From contig NZ_CP160453.1 in the NCBI RefSeq assembly GCF_040744945.1, positions 6,820,001-6,884,000 on the forward strand: a stretch of DNA of 64,000 nt. Reading direction: 5' to 3'. Below the pieces are notes generated by a model. The model had not been told where the DNA came from. It did no database searches and saw nothing but the letters and a program-made list of their open reading frames with translations. The position numbers and the translations under genes were made by a program. Shown here one piece after another: positions 8,795 through 17,172 of this stretch (position 1 is the stretch's first letter; every line of letters starts with the position of its first letter). The stretch comes from Saccharothrix sp. HUAS TT1 (lineage in GTDB: Bacteria > Actinomycetota > Actinomycetes > Mycobacteriales > Pseudonocardiaceae).

Positions 8795-8832
8795 CTAGAC
8801 GACCGGTCAACTATCAAGCTAGACGACTGGTC
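8795..8832. promoter_or_regulatory. Probable TetR operator pair and divergent promoters
   Basis: The sequence CTAGACGACCGGTC at 8795-8808 recurs as CTAGACGACTGGTC at 8819-8832, a direct repeat with 24-base period differing at one base. Such AGAC-x-x-x-GGTC boxes resemble LmrA/YxaF-type TetR sites. TATACT at 8834-8839 is a good -10 for the TetR gene and would start transcription at or next to its GTG at 8847, giving a leaderless or nearly leaderless mRNA. Confidence 0.65.
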
Positions 8833-8846
8833 GTATACTGGCAAGC

Positions 8847-9473
8847 GTGGGACGGACGAGCGACGCACGGGACAAGATCCTCACGGCCGCCGAGTCGCTG
8901 ATCGGGGCGCACGGCTACTCGGCGCTGGGCGTCGCCCAGATCTGCGCCGCCGCCGGCGTGCCGAAGGGCAGCTTCTACTACTTCTTCGAGTCCAAGCAGG
9001 CACTGGCGCTCGCCGTCATCGACGAGCACTGGGCCGTGCAGCGGCGGCAGTGGGCCGAGGCGCTGGGGTCCGACCGGCCGCCCCTGCGGCGCCTGCGCGA
9101 CCTGTTCGAGGCGACCGAGCGGGTGCAGCGCACCGCCCAGCGCACCGGCGGCTCCGTGGTCGGCTGCCTGTTCGGCAACCTGGCCCTCGAACTCAGCACC
9201 TCGGACGACACCATCCGCCACCGGCTCCAGGAGATCTTCGAGGCGCAGATCGGGATGGTCGAACAGGTCGTCACCGCCGCCCGCCAGGACGGCCACGCCC
9301 CCGCCGCCGCGGACGCCCGTGATGCCGCGCGCTCCATCGTCGCGCAGCTGGAGGGCCAGGTGCTCTTCGCGAAGCTGCTCAACGACCCCGCGCAGCTGGA
9401 GACGATGTGGCGGCACTGCCTGGCACTGCTCGGCGCACCCGCCGACACCGACACCGACCTCGCCGACGCCTGA
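8847..9473 (+). CDS. TetR/AcrR family transcriptional regulator
   Basis: 208 residues. The N-terminal DNA-binding domain is clear: RDKILTAAESLIGAHGYSA, then the HTH with VAQICAAAGVPKGSFYYFF ending at SKQAL (residues ~10-55). The C-terminal ligand domain resembles that of YxaF/LmrA-like members, with GCLFGNLALEL in its middle. The GTG start at 8847 has no Shine-Dalgarno sequence and sits about 7 bases after the -10 element, so translation is probably leaderless. It most likely represses the divergent SDR/tautomerase genes and itself through the repeats between them. Confidence 0.9.
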   Translation: MGRTSDARDKILTAAESLIGAHGYSALGVAQICAAAGVPKGSFYYFFESKQALALAVIDEHWAVQRRQWAEALGSDRPPLRRLRDLFEATERVQRTAQRTGGSVVGCLFGNLALELSTSDDTIRHRLQEIFEAQIGMVEQVVTAARQDGHAPAAADARDAARSIVAQLEGQVLFAKLLNDPAQLETMWRHCLALLGAPADTDTDLADA

Positions 9474-9532
9474 CCGAATCGAAGCCTGACCGCGTCGACA
9501 CCTGACCGGGCTGACACCTGACCGCGCCGAGC
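9469..9532. repeat. Four tandem 16-bp repeats at the TetR stop codon
   Basis: CCTGACCG begins at 9469, 9485, 9501 and 9517, exactly 16 bases apart, with variable second halves such as AATCGAAG and CGTCGACA. The first copy contains the TetR stop codon. Function unknown; replication slippage is a simple origin. Confidence 0.75.
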
Positions 9533-9573
9533 CGCGCGTGACCGAAGTGCGCGCCCGAGCGCGGCGACAGGCG

Positions 9574-9604
9574 CCCCCGGGCATTCCCCACCGATGCCCG
9601 GGGG
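9574..9604 (+). terminator. Stem-loop after the TetR gene
   Basis: CCCCCGGGCAT (9574-9584) pairs with ATGCCCGGGGG (9594-9604): an 11-bp perfect stem with a 9-base loop, about 100 bases after the TetR stop. The rest of the 9474-9836 gap holds the tandem repeat and presumably the promoter of the PucR-type gene. Confidence 0.65.
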
Positions 9605-9836
9605 TCTCCCCCTGTCACGCCCGGTGGCGAACCGGTCCCCTCCGGCACCGCGCTCCCGGGCGCCCGGGCCGACCTCCACTGGCCGGTCCCGGTCACCCGG
9701 AACGCTAGACTCCCGAGCCGAGCCGCCCCAGTGTCGCTCTGCACAGTGCGCCCGGCGTTCGGTCACCTCCCGCTGCGCCAGCCCCACCGCGCCACCCGTC
9801 CAGGGCGGACAGGCCACGTACAGGGAGCTGCCCGGA

Positions 9837-11351
9837 GTGCCGAGCCAGCCCGCGCGGACGACCACGAGCCGCCGCGCCGACGACGACCTGCGGCTGCTGT
9901 GCCAGGCGGCGGCCGGCCCGGACGGCGTGCGGCGGGTGCTGGAACTGCTCGCCCGCAGGCTCGCCGGGCAGGTCGTGCTCGCGGGGTCGGACGAGGAGCA
10001 GGTGGTCGCGGTCCCCTCGAACGCCGAGCGCCTTCTCCGCGTGGTCGGCGAGGACGTCGCCCGCGTGCGCGCCGGGCACGTCGACGCCGCCGCGGTGCAC
10101 GCGGACGGACGTGACGTCGCCGTGCTGCCGGTGGGTCCGCCGCCCGCGCGGCCGGTGCTCGTCGTCGCGCGCCGGGGTCCGCTGACCGCGGAGCACCGGG
10201 GTTTGCTGGCCGCCGCGGTGGACCCGCTCCTGCTGTGCCGGCGCGCGGCGGTCGCCGAGCAGCGGGCCGAGCGCCTGCAGGCCGCCGACGCGACGGTGCG
10301 CGAAGCGGTGCTGCACCTGCTCATGGTCGGTGACGTGTCCGGCGCCCGGCGGACCGCGGCGGTCCTCCGCCCGGCACTGCCCGACCTGGCCCGGGTCTAC
10401 GTCATCGAGAGCGCGCCGGAGTCCCGCGGCAGGCTCTCCCCGCGGTGCCGGGACGTGTTCGGCGAGGCCGCCTGGGTAGTGCCGTGCCCGGTCTACAGCG
10501 GGCACGTCATCGTGATCGCGCCGGCCGAGCCCGACGGCGAACGGCGTCCCGACCCGACGCCGTCGCCACCGACCCGCCTGGTCCGGGAGCTGGTCGAGGC
10601 GGTGCCCGGCACCCGGATGGGCGTCGGGTTGCCGGTGGCGCTGCGGAACATCCCGGTCGGGTACAAGCAGGCGTTCCACGCGTTGTCGGTGGCCCGCCAC
10701 CGGCCCGAGCGGTACGCCCGGTTCTCGCCCCGCGGCGAGCTGGGCGAGCTGCTGGGCCACGCCGGTCCCACCTGGGCCGCGAGCACGCTCGCGCCGCTGC
10801 TGGCGTACCGGCCCGCGCGGCCCCAGGACCCCGACGCCTTCGAGCTGCTGGCGACGTTGCTGTCGTGGCTCGAGTTCGGCACCAGGGCGGCGTCGCAGCT
10901 GAAGATCCACCGCAACACCCTGTCCGCACGCCTGCAGCACATCGGCGCCGAACTGGACCGCGACCTCACCCGGTTCGCGGTCCAGGCCGAGCTGCACCTG
11001 GCGCTGCAGCTGATCGACGAGCGCCCGCACCTCGACGCCACCGCCGAGGTGGTCGGGTTCGACGCGCTGTTCGACCGACCGGAGGTCCGGCACTGGGCCG
11101 AGGCCCAGCTGTCCCCGCTGCTGGCCGCCAACCGGCGGGCGCTGCTGACCACCGTGCGGACCTGGTTCCGGCACGACCTGCGAACGGCCCCGGTCGCCAC
11201 CGCCCTGGGGATCTCCGCGCACGGCCTGCGCAAGCGCCTCGCGCGGGCGGAAGAACTCCTCGGCCGGGCACTGCTGACCGGTCCCTCGGCCCGGTACGAC
11301 CTCTACCACGCGCTCCGCGTGCACATGGGCTCATCGGGCGACTCCCCATGA
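9837..11351 (+). CDS. PucR/CdaR-type transcriptional regulator with two C-terminal helix-turn-helices
   Basis: 504 residues from GTG 9837, preceded by AGGGAG at 9822-9827; in-frame codons upstream are intergenic in character. Residues ~1-250 look like a sensor region. The central part contains GVGLPVALRNIPVGYKQAFHAL, typical of the GGDEF-like domain in CdaR proteins. ASQLKIHRNTLSARLQHI then forms the PucR-type HTH. A second HTH of the same kind, ATALGISAHGLRKRLARAEELLG, follows about 90 residues later, so the output domain seems duplicated. Target genes are unknown. It stands alone and converges on the next gene. Confidence 0.8.
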   Translation: MPSQPARTTTSRRADDDLRLLCQAAAGPDGVRRVLELLARRLAGQVVLAGSDEEQVVAVPSNAERLLRVVGEDVARVRAGHVDAAAVHADGRDVAVLPVGPPPARPVLVVARRGPLTAEHRGLLAAAVDPLLLCRRAAVAEQRAERLQAADATVREAVLHLLMVGDVSGARRTAAVLRPALPDLARVYVIESAPESRGRLSPRCRDVFGEAAWVVPCPVYSGHVIVIAPAEPDGERRPDPTPSPPTRLVRELVEAVPGTRMGVGLPVALRNIPVGYKQAFHALSVARHRPERYARFSPRGELGELLGHAGPTWAASTLAPLLAYRPARPQDPDAFELLATLLSWLEFGTRAASQLKIHRNTLSARLQHIGAELDRDLTRFAVQAELHLALQLIDERPHLDATAEVVGFDALFDRPEVRHWAEAQLSPLLAANRRALLTTVRTWFRHDLRTAPVATALGISAHGLRKRLARAEELLGRALLTGPSARYDLYHALRVHMGSSGDSP

Positions 11352-11444
11352 GCTGCTGGTGGCGCTGCGCCGGCCCACCCTTCGCACACCTGCGGGCAGG
11401 TCGGATTGAACCCCTGGTCGCAGCTCAGGGCGTCACGGCGTTCC

Positions 11445-11876
11445 CTAGTAGTCCAGTTCGAAGTCGCGGTGGTTGTCGGGATCGACCGCAGCGACGAGCT
11501 TGTTCCCCGGCTTCAGGCTGGGGTGGTACCTGGCGTCGTGCTCGATGATGAACTCGGGCACGTCCGGGCCCCTGATCAGGAGCCGGACGCGGATCGTGGA
11601 GTCCTCGCTGATCGGCTCCACGGTCAGGACCGCGGCGGTCGCGGGCAGTCCCACCTCGTCCAGGCGCAGCAGCCGCCGCTTGGCGCGCGTGATGCCGCGC
11701 CACACGGCGATGCCCAACGGCAGCAGCACCGCGGTGAGCACGATGCCGCCGGTGGCGCCGTCGTTGGCCGCGTAGACGATCGGTCCGGCGACCATCAGCG
11801 CCACGGCGAAGAGGCGCAGGAACACGTTGTTGCCCCGGTTGGCCCCGTGCACTTCGACGAACCCGTCCTCCGCCAT
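11445..11876 (-). CDS. Small two-TM membrane protein (DUF3592-like)
   Basis: 143 residues. Two hydrophobic segments (about FLRLFAVALMVAGPIVYAA and GIVLTAVLLPLGIAVW) form a hairpin near residues 19-60, followed by a soluble beta-rich region of ~80 residues (LPATAAVLTVEPISED, GNKLVAAVDPDNHRD) of the kind seen in DUF3592 proteins. Function unknown. It is divergent from the small gene at 11995. Confidence 0.65.
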   Translation of the reverse strand: MAEDGFVEVHGANRGNNVFLRLFAVALMVAGPIVYAANDGATGGIVLTAVLLPLGIAVWRGITRAKRRLLRLDEVGLPATAAVLTVEPISEDSTIRVRLLIRGPDVPEFIIEHDARYHPSLKPGNKLVAAVDPDNHRDFELDY

Positions 11877-11994
11877 TCCGACACCTTAAGCAGGCCGTGG
11901 GGCGCCGTGGGCCGGGTTGCCGCGAGTGCGACCAGACGGCGGACGGTGGCCGCTCCCGCCTGCGCACCCGCTCGGCCTGGGCGATCCTGGCGAG

Positions 11995-12291
11995 GTGGAA
12001 GAGCGCACCCCGGACGGCCGGTACGTGGTGATCAACGGCAGGCGGTGGCGGGCCACCGATCCCGACATCCCGGAGGACGTGGCGGCGCAGCTGAGGCGGA
12101 CCCTCATGGCGGCCCGGCGTGACGTCGGTGCGGCGTTGCGCGCGGGTGACGGAGAAGCGGAAGCGCGGGCGCGCAGCCGGGTTCACGCCGCGAAGGTGGC
12201 GCTGGGCGAGCGCGGCGCCCCGTGGTGGGACCAGAGCGCCGAGGAACGCCGCGAGCGCTGGCAATCGGGGCTGACCGACCCGGAGCGGTGA
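11995..12291 (+). CDS. Small conserved actinobacterial protein (often misnamed Tol transporter)
   Basis: 98 residues from GTG 11995. Conserved features are GRYVVINGRRWRATDPDIPE at the start and VHAAKVALGERGAPWW near the end. Similar proteins of ~90-100 residues are common in actinobacteria and are often labelled biopolymer transporter Tol, although nothing in them looks like a transporter. Function unknown, cytoplasmic. A 38-bp perfect palindrome lies 24 bases after the stop. Confidence 0.65.
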   Translation: MEERTPDGRYVVINGRRWRATDPDIPEDVAAQLRRTLMAARRDVGAALRAGDGEAEARARSRVHAAKVALGERGAPWWDQSAEERRERWQSGLTDPER

Positions 12292-12314
12292 AGGGCCCAT
12301 ACCCGCCCGCCCAC

Positions 12315-12352
12315 GACCCTCGCCATCCTCCGATCGGAGGATGGCGAGGGTC
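12315..12352. terminator. 38-bp perfect palindrome between a small gene and the ABC operon
   Basis: GACCCTCGCCATCCTCCGAT at 12315-12334 is followed directly by its exact reverse complement to 12352. As RNA it would form a very long hairpin with minimal loop and end the 11995-12291 transcript. It also lies 71 bases before the ABC operon start and could act there as operator or attenuator. Confidence 0.65.
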
Positions 12353-12423
12353 TACCGCGTCCGCGACGATCTCCGCCCCCGTGGTCGATCCGGCGCGTCC
12401 CCGCCGGCGGCAGGCTCTACGGC

Positions 12424-13332
12424 ATGGCGATCATCGAGGTACAAGACCTCGTCAAGCGCTACGGCGACCACACCGCGGTGGACGGAATCGGCTTCGCCGT
12501 CGAGCAGGGCGAGATCTTCGGCATCCTGGGCCCCAACGGGGCCGGCAAGACCACGACCGTCGAGTGCGTCGAGGGGTTGCGCACCCCCGACGGCGGGACC
12601 GTCCGCGTCTGCGGCCTCGACCCGCAACGCGACTCCGGCGAGCTGAGGCAGCTGCTCGGCGCCCAGCTCCAGGAGAGCGAGCTGCCCGACAAGCTCAAGG
12701 TCCGCGAAGCCCTGGAGCTCTACAGCTCCTTCTACCGCCGGCCCGCCGACTGGCGGGAGCTGGTCGAGGTCCTGCGCCTGACCGACAAGCTCGACGCGCA
12801 GTTCCGCCGGCTGTCCGGCGGGCAGAAGCAGCGGCTGTCGATCGCGCTCGCGCTGATCGGCGGCCCGCGGGTGGCGGTGCTCGACGAGCTGACCACCGGG
12901 CTGGACCCGCAGGCCCGCCGCGACGCGTGGGACCTCATCGCGGGCGTCCGCGACCGCGGTGTGACGATCCTGCTGGTCACGCACTTCATGGAGGAGGCGG
13001 AACGGCTCTGCGACCGGCTGGCCGTGATCGACTCCGGCCGGGTCGTCGCGCTCGACTCCCCGACCGGGCTGGTCTCGCGGATCGGCGACCGGCAGCGCCT
13101 CCGCTTCCGCCCGTCCGCACCGCTGGACCACGCCGTGCTGACGGCGCTGCCCGAGGTCACCTCCGTCCAGCAGACCGGCGACCGGCTGGTCGTCACCGGC
13201 AAGGGCGACCTGCTGGTCGCGGTGACCACCGTGCTCGCCCGCCACCGGGTCACCGCGGCCGAGCTGCGGGTCGAGCAGACCTCGCTGGACGACGCGTTCG
13301 TCGCGCTGACCGGCCGCCCCGCCAACTCCTGA
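12424..13332 (+). CDS. ABC transporter ATP-binding protein (DrrA-type export)
   Basis: 302 residues. Walker A GPNGAGKTTT, signature LSGGQKQRLSIALAL, Walker B VAVLDELTTGLD and switch His in LLVTHFMEEAE are all intact. The C-terminal ~80 residues form the domain typical of drug/lipid exporter ATPases (DrrA/CcmA group). Walker B has DEL rather than DEP, a common variant. It pairs with the permease that starts 10 bases downstream and shares an operon with a two-component system. Confidence 0.92.
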   Translation: MAIIEVQDLVKRYGDHTAVDGIGFAVEQGEIFGILGPNGAGKTTTVECVEGLRTPDGGTVRVCGLDPQRDSGELRQLLGAQLQESELPDKLKVREALELYSSFYRRPADWRELVEVLRLTDKLDAQFRRLSGGQKQRLSIALALIGGPRVAVLDELTTGLDPQARRDAWDLIAGVRDRGVTILLVTHFMEEAERLCDRLAVIDSGRVVALDSPTGLVSRIGDRQRLRFRPSAPLDHAVLTALPEVTSVQQTGDRLVVTGKGDLLVAVTTVLARHRVTAAELRVEQTSLDDAFVALTGRPANS

Positions 13333-13342
13333 GGAGACCACC

Positions 13343-14083
13343 GTGCCCGCCCTGTACCGCCTCACCGCCACCGAGACCACGCTGTTCTTCCGCGAGCCGG
13401 TGCTCGCGTTCTTCACGCTCGCCTTCCCGCCGCTCCTGCTGGCCGTCCTCGGCGCCGTCCCCGCGATGCGCGAGCCCTCCGACGACGCGGCCGGCCTGAG
13501 GGCGATCGACCTGTACGTGCCGATCATCGTCGTGCTGGGCCTGGCCATGTTCGCGCTCAACTGCCTGCCCCAGCTGTTCGCCACCTACCGGGAGAAGGGC
13601 GTGCTGCGGCGCATGCGGACCACACCGGTCGAGCCGAGGGCCATGCTCGGCGCGCAGCTGCTGATGGCCCTGGTCATGTCCGTGGCGACGGCGCTCGTCG
13701 TGCTCGTCGTCGGCCGGCTGGCGTTCGGCGTGGACCTGCCCCGGAACCTGCCGGCCTACCTGGTGGGCTACCTGCCGGCGGCGCTGGCGATGTTCACGAT
13801 CGGCCTGCTCATCGCCTCCCTGGCGTCGACCGGCAAGAGCGCCGGTGCGATCGGGACGCTGGTGTTCTTCCCGGTCGTGTTCTTCGCCGGCCTCTGGGTA
13901 CCGCGCGACAGCATGCCCGACGTCCTGCGCGCGATCAGCGACTTCACCCCGCTGGGCGCGGGCGTGCAATCATTGCAGGACGCCACGGCCGGCCACTGGC
14001 CGCAGCCGCTGCACCTGGCCGTGGTGCTGGGGTGGGCGGTCCTGGCCGGGATCCCGGCCGCGCGGTACTTCCGCTGGGAGTAG
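13343..14083 (+). CDS. ABC-2 type transporter permease
   Basis: 246 residues from GTG 13343 with GGAG upstream. Six membrane segments are visible, and the ABC-2 pattern (YREKGVLRRMRTTPV after TM2, and LWVPRDSMPDVLRAISDFTPLG near the end) is clear. With the preceding ATPase it should form an exporter of a hydrophobic compound or lipid. The next gene, a histidine kinase, begins 3 bases after its stop. Confidence 0.92.
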   Translation: MPALYRLTATETTLFFREPVLAFFTLAFPPLLLAVLGAVPAMREPSDDAAGLRAIDLYVPIIVVLGLAMFALNCLPQLFATYREKGVLRRMRTTPVEPRAMLGAQLLMALVMSVATALVVLVVGRLAFGVDLPRNLPAYLVGYLPAALAMFTIGLLIASLASTGKSAGAIGTLVFFPVVFFAGLWVPRDSMPDVLRAISDFTPLGAGVQSLQDATAGHWPQPLHLAVVLGWAVLAGIPAARYFRWE

Positions 14084-14086
14084 GTC

Positions 14087-15364
14087 GTGGGCATCGAGGC
14101 CGAGCTGCGCGAGGAGTTCGACCGCTGGGAGCGCAAGGAGACCGCGGTCCTCAAGGTGCTCCCGTACCCGCTGTTGGCGATCAGCGTCCTGTTCAGCCTG
14201 CTGCAGCCGCTGTGGGACGCGCGGGTGCACGTCCTCGCGGTGCTCGGCCTCTCCGCCGCGCTCACCGCGTGGGTGCTCTGGTTCCACGCGCTCCACCCGC
14301 AGTGGCAGCGCAACGCCCCGCTGATGGGCCTGTACTACGCGGTGCTCGTGGCGGTGACCGCCTGCCTGGTGCTGCTCACGCCCTGGTTCGGCTTCTTCGC
14401 CTTCATCGGCTACGTGCACGCGTTCCAGTACCTGAAGGGCCGGTGGCGGTACGTCGGCGTGGCCGTCACGTCCGCGATCACGGCGGTCTCGTACGTGGGC
14501 GGGTCGGCCAACATCACCGCCGAGGAGTGGTGGAAGTGGCCCGCCATCAGCGTGATCACCACGGTGCTGGCCACGGCGGCCTTCTACGCCGACGTGATGT
14601 CCGACCGGCGCAACCACCGGCAGAAGCGGGCGCTGGTCGAGCTGGGCAGGGCCAACGCCGAGCTGGAGGCCGCGCTGGCGGAGAACGCGGGGCTGCACGC
14701 CCAGCTGCTGGTGCAGGCCCGTGAGGCCGGGGTGCTCGACGAGCGGCAGCGGATGGCGCGGGAGATCCACGACACCCTCGCCCAGGGCCTGGCCGGCATC
14801 CTCACCCAGCTCCAGGCCGCCGGGCAGGCGACCGAGCCGGCGACGTCGCACCGGCACGTGGCGAACGCGGTGGAGCTGGCCCGCGAGAGCCTTGCCGAGG
14901 CCCGCCGGACGGTGCACGCGGTGGGGCCGTCCGCGCTGGCGGAGGCCCGCCTGCCGGACGCGATCGGCGACGTGGCCAGGCGCTGGTCGGAGGTGAACCA
15001 GGTCGAGGCGGTGCTGACCACGACCGGTGACGCCCGGCCGATGCACACCGACGTCGAGGTGGCGCTGCTGCGGACCGCGCAGGAAGCGCTCGCCAACGTC
15101 GCCAAGCACGCGCGAGCCGGTCGGGTCGCCCTCACCCTGTCGTACATGGAGGACCTGGTGACCCTCGACGTGCTGGACGACGGAGTGGGCTTCGCGCCCG
15201 GCGCCAGGCGCGCCGGCGGTTCCGCGGACGGGGGCTTCGGGCTCGCCGGCATGCGCCAGCGGGTGCAGCGCCTCGCGGGGCGGTTGGACGTCGAGTCGGA
15301 GCCGGGCGGTGGCACGGCGATCACGGCGACGGTGCCGGCCATCCCCGCCGGGGGTGGGAGGTGA
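14087..15364 (+). CDS. NarL-type sensor histidine kinase
   Basis: 425 residues. The N-terminal ~175 residues hold about five or six membrane segments without a large extracellular loop, as in intramembrane sensors of cell-envelope stress. A coiled coil leads to the HisKA_3 box ERQRMAREIHDTLAQGL with phosphoryl-accepting His ~228. The HATPase domain has EALANVAKHA (N box), DVLDDGVGFAPG (G1) and GGFGLAGMRQRV (G2). It overlaps the response regulator gene by 4 bases. The arrangement with the ABC exporter suggests a sense-and-export module for envelope-active compounds. Confidence 0.92.
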   Translation: MGIEAELREEFDRWERKETAVLKVLPYPLLAISVLFSLLQPLWDARVHVLAVLGLSAALTAWVLWFHALHPQWQRNAPLMGLYYAVLVAVTACLVLLTPWFGFFAFIGYVHAFQYLKGRWRYVGVAVTSAITAVSYVGGSANITAEEWWKWPAISVITTVLATAAFYADVMSDRRNHRQKRALVELGRANAELEAALAENAGLHAQLLVQAREAGVLDERQRMAREIHDTLAQGLAGILTQLQAAGQATEPATSHRHVANAVELARESLAEARRTVHAVGPSALAEARLPDAIGDVARRWSEVNQVEAVLTTTGDARPMHTDVEVALLRTAQEALANVAKHARAGRVALTLSYMEDLVTLDVLDDGVGFAPGARRAGGSADGGFGLAGMRQRVQRLAGRLDVESEPGGGTAITATVPAIPAGGGR

Positions 15365-15990
15365 TCTCGTTGCTGATCGTCGACGACCACCCGGTGGTGC
15401 GGGACGGGCTGCGGGGCATGTTCGGCGCCGACCCGCGCTTCGAGGTGCTGGGCGAAGCGGGCGACGGCGCGGAGGCGGTCTCGACCGCGGAACGGCTCCG
15501 CCCCGACGTGATCCTCATGGACCTGCGGATGCCCGGGACCGACGGCGTCGCCGCCATCAGGGCGCTGGCGGAGCGCGGCGTGCCGTCACGGGTGCTGGTG
15601 CTCACCACGTACGACACGGACAGCCACGTGCTGTCGGCCATCGAGGCCGGCGCCACCGGCTACCTGCTCAAGGACGCTCCGAGGGAGGAGCTGGTCCGCG
15701 CCGTGGAAGCCGCCGCCCTCGGCCAGGCGGTGCTCTCCCCCACCGTCGCGACCCGCCTCCTGGGCCAGGTCCGCAACCCCGCCCCGGCGCCGCTGTCGCA
15801 GCGCGAGCTGGAGGTGCTGGAGCTGATCGCCGGGGGTTCCACGAACCGCGAGGCGGCGAAGCGGCTGTTCATCAGCGAGACGACGGTCAAGACGCACCTG
15901 CTGCACGTGTACGCGAAACTGGGCGTCAACGACCGCGCCGCCGCCGTCGCCACCGCCTTCTCCCGCGGCTACCTGACACCGCGGGACTGA
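15361..15990 (+). CDS. LuxR/NarL family response regulator
   Basis: 209 residues, GTG 15361 inside a GTGA overlap with the kinase gene. The receiver domain has VDDHPVVRDGL and phosphorylated Asp 54 in ILMDLRMPG, plus YLLKDA with the conserved Lys. The C-terminal LuxR HTH is intact: LSQRELEVLELIAGGSTNREAAKRL and TVKTHLLHVYAKLGV. It is the partner of the preceding kinase and probably controls the ABC transporter operon. Confidence 0.95.
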   Translation: MISLLIVDDHPVVRDGLRGMFGADPRFEVLGEAGDGAEAVSTAERLRPDVILMDLRMPGTDGVAAIRALAERGVPSRVLVLTTYDTDSHVLSAIEAGATGYLLKDAPREELVRAVEAAALGQAVLSPTVATRLLGQVRNPAPAPLSQRELEVLELIAGGSTNREAAKRLFISETTVKTHLLHVYAKLGVNDRAAAVATAFSRGYLTPRD

Positions 15991-16005
15991 CAGCGGGCTG
16001 GGGTT

Positions 16006-16611
16006 TCAGCGCCCGTCGAGTTCCCAGTCGTTCAGCTCGGCCAGCCGTTCGACCACTGGGGTGAACGCCGCGGCATACGCCTGAGCAGCCGTTCGCGCAC
16101 GGGCCACCACGGCGGGCGGGACGACCCCGTCACCTTCGTCCATCACGGCGGCAACGAGAGCTTGCACCTCCCGCTGCGCTTCCAGTTCCTTCCTCAGGAG
16201 CGGCCCGGGGGGCGGTGGCGGGTCCCCGTGCTTCACGACAACCGGCCGCTTACCCATCACCTCGACGTCCAGCACCCCCGCCAGCGAGCGCAACGTGCCG
16301 AGCGCCACCTCCGTCCCGGGCGCCGACCGCCGCAGAGAGCAGGCGAGCGCGATGCCGACGAGGGTGACGGACTGGCTGACGAAGTGCTCGGGACTGCCCA
16401 TGTCGGCCTCCTCGAAGTCGTCCACGCCCGGCTCCAGCTCGTCCAACGCCTCCGCGCACCCCTCCGCCACCGGCTCCCCCGCGGCAGCCGCCCACACGAG
16501 GTCCAACGCCGCGTCCAACCACTGCACCTGTTCCGGCGACCCGAGGACCCGGCACAGCGGAGCCGCCCGCTCCGCGACCGCCGCGCAGATCACCGCCGGC
16601 TCGTCAGGCAT
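16006..16611 (-). CDS. Uncharacterised cytoplasmic protein
   Basis: 201 residues from ATG 16611. Mostly helical, acidic in the middle (DELEPGVDDFEEADMG), with no signal peptide or clear membrane segment. No family recognised. Its ATG overlaps the 3' end of the broken SUKH-like gene by 8 bases, so the two were probably one operon, a layout often seen for toxin-immunity or housekeeping pairs. Nothing in the protein itself supports a toxin role. Confidence 0.6.
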   Translation of the reverse strand: MPDEPAVICAAVAERAAPLCRVLGSPEQVQWLDAALDLVWAAAAGEPVAEGCAEALDELEPGVDDFEEADMGSPEHFVSQSVTLVGIALACSLRRSAPGTEVALGTLRSLAGVLDVEVMGKRPVVVKHGDPPPPPGPLLRKELEAQREVQALVAAVMDEGDGVVPPAVVARARTAAQAYAAAFTPVVERLAELNDWELDGR

Positions 16612-16904
16612 GGGGGTTGATCGAGAACGACGGTGCGTCACCCGGGAAGTCCTCCGGGAACACGGCGGTGCGCGCCGCCCCGGTCAGCAGGTCGAGCACG
16701 ATCCTGGTGGACGAGCCGGTCATCGGCTCGCAGCTCGACTGCCCGCGCTCGACGGCCAGGGTCGGCCACTCCTCGGGGTCGCCCACCGGCAGCCAGAGCA
16801 GGAAGTCGCCGTTGTCGGTGCCACCCCACCGCACCACGCCGCCCCGGTCGAGCCGGTGCGTCCGGCGGTGGGCAGAGCGCCGCCAGCAGTTCGAGGTCGT
16901 CCAC
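16604..16904 (-). pseudogene. Degraded SMI1/KNR4 (SUKH)-like gene
   Basis: In one frame the last ~85 residues read RGGVVRWGGTDNGDFLLWLP, GDPEEWPTLAV and end in a short tail. This is the C-terminal half of SUKH-superfamily proteins, known as immunity proteins in polymorphic toxin systems and as cell-wall regulators in yeast. A plausible start (GTG 16904 behind GGGGGAA) encodes VDDLELLAALCPPPDAP in a different frame. The two halves meet around 16850-16870, and the central part of a normal ~180-200 residue protein is missing. An internal deletion that also shifted the frame explains this. Confidence 0.5.
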
Positions 16905-17054
16905 CGTGCTTCCCCCACGAGTTCCGGGCGGTCACCACAAGCGGACCGCGCCACCCCGCAGCAGCCTAAGCGCAGCTCAGGCCGCGCGACCAACTCGGGC
17001 GCCCGACACCGGTCGGGCTGTCCCACTTGCCGCGCCGAACCGCATCCCGAGCCC

Positions 17055-17103
17055 GTCCCACCGTCCCGACCAGCCGCAACGCCTGACGGTGGGACACGCC
17101 GAC
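17055..17103. repeat. 49-bp promoter repeat, copy 1
   Basis: GTCCCACCGTC (17055-17065) and GACGGTGGGAC (17085-17095) form an 11-bp inverted repeat around CCGCAAC. The 49 bases match 41 of 49 with 19247-19295. The centre lies ~98 bases before the I36-type gene start. Probable operator; the rest of the 16905-17172 gap shows nothing else clear. Confidence 0.7.
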
Positions 17104-17172
17104 CGCTTACGAAAGGTTCGTCCACCACGCCGGGCGCCTCGACCCCGGCGGACGAACCGAAAGGCGAACACC

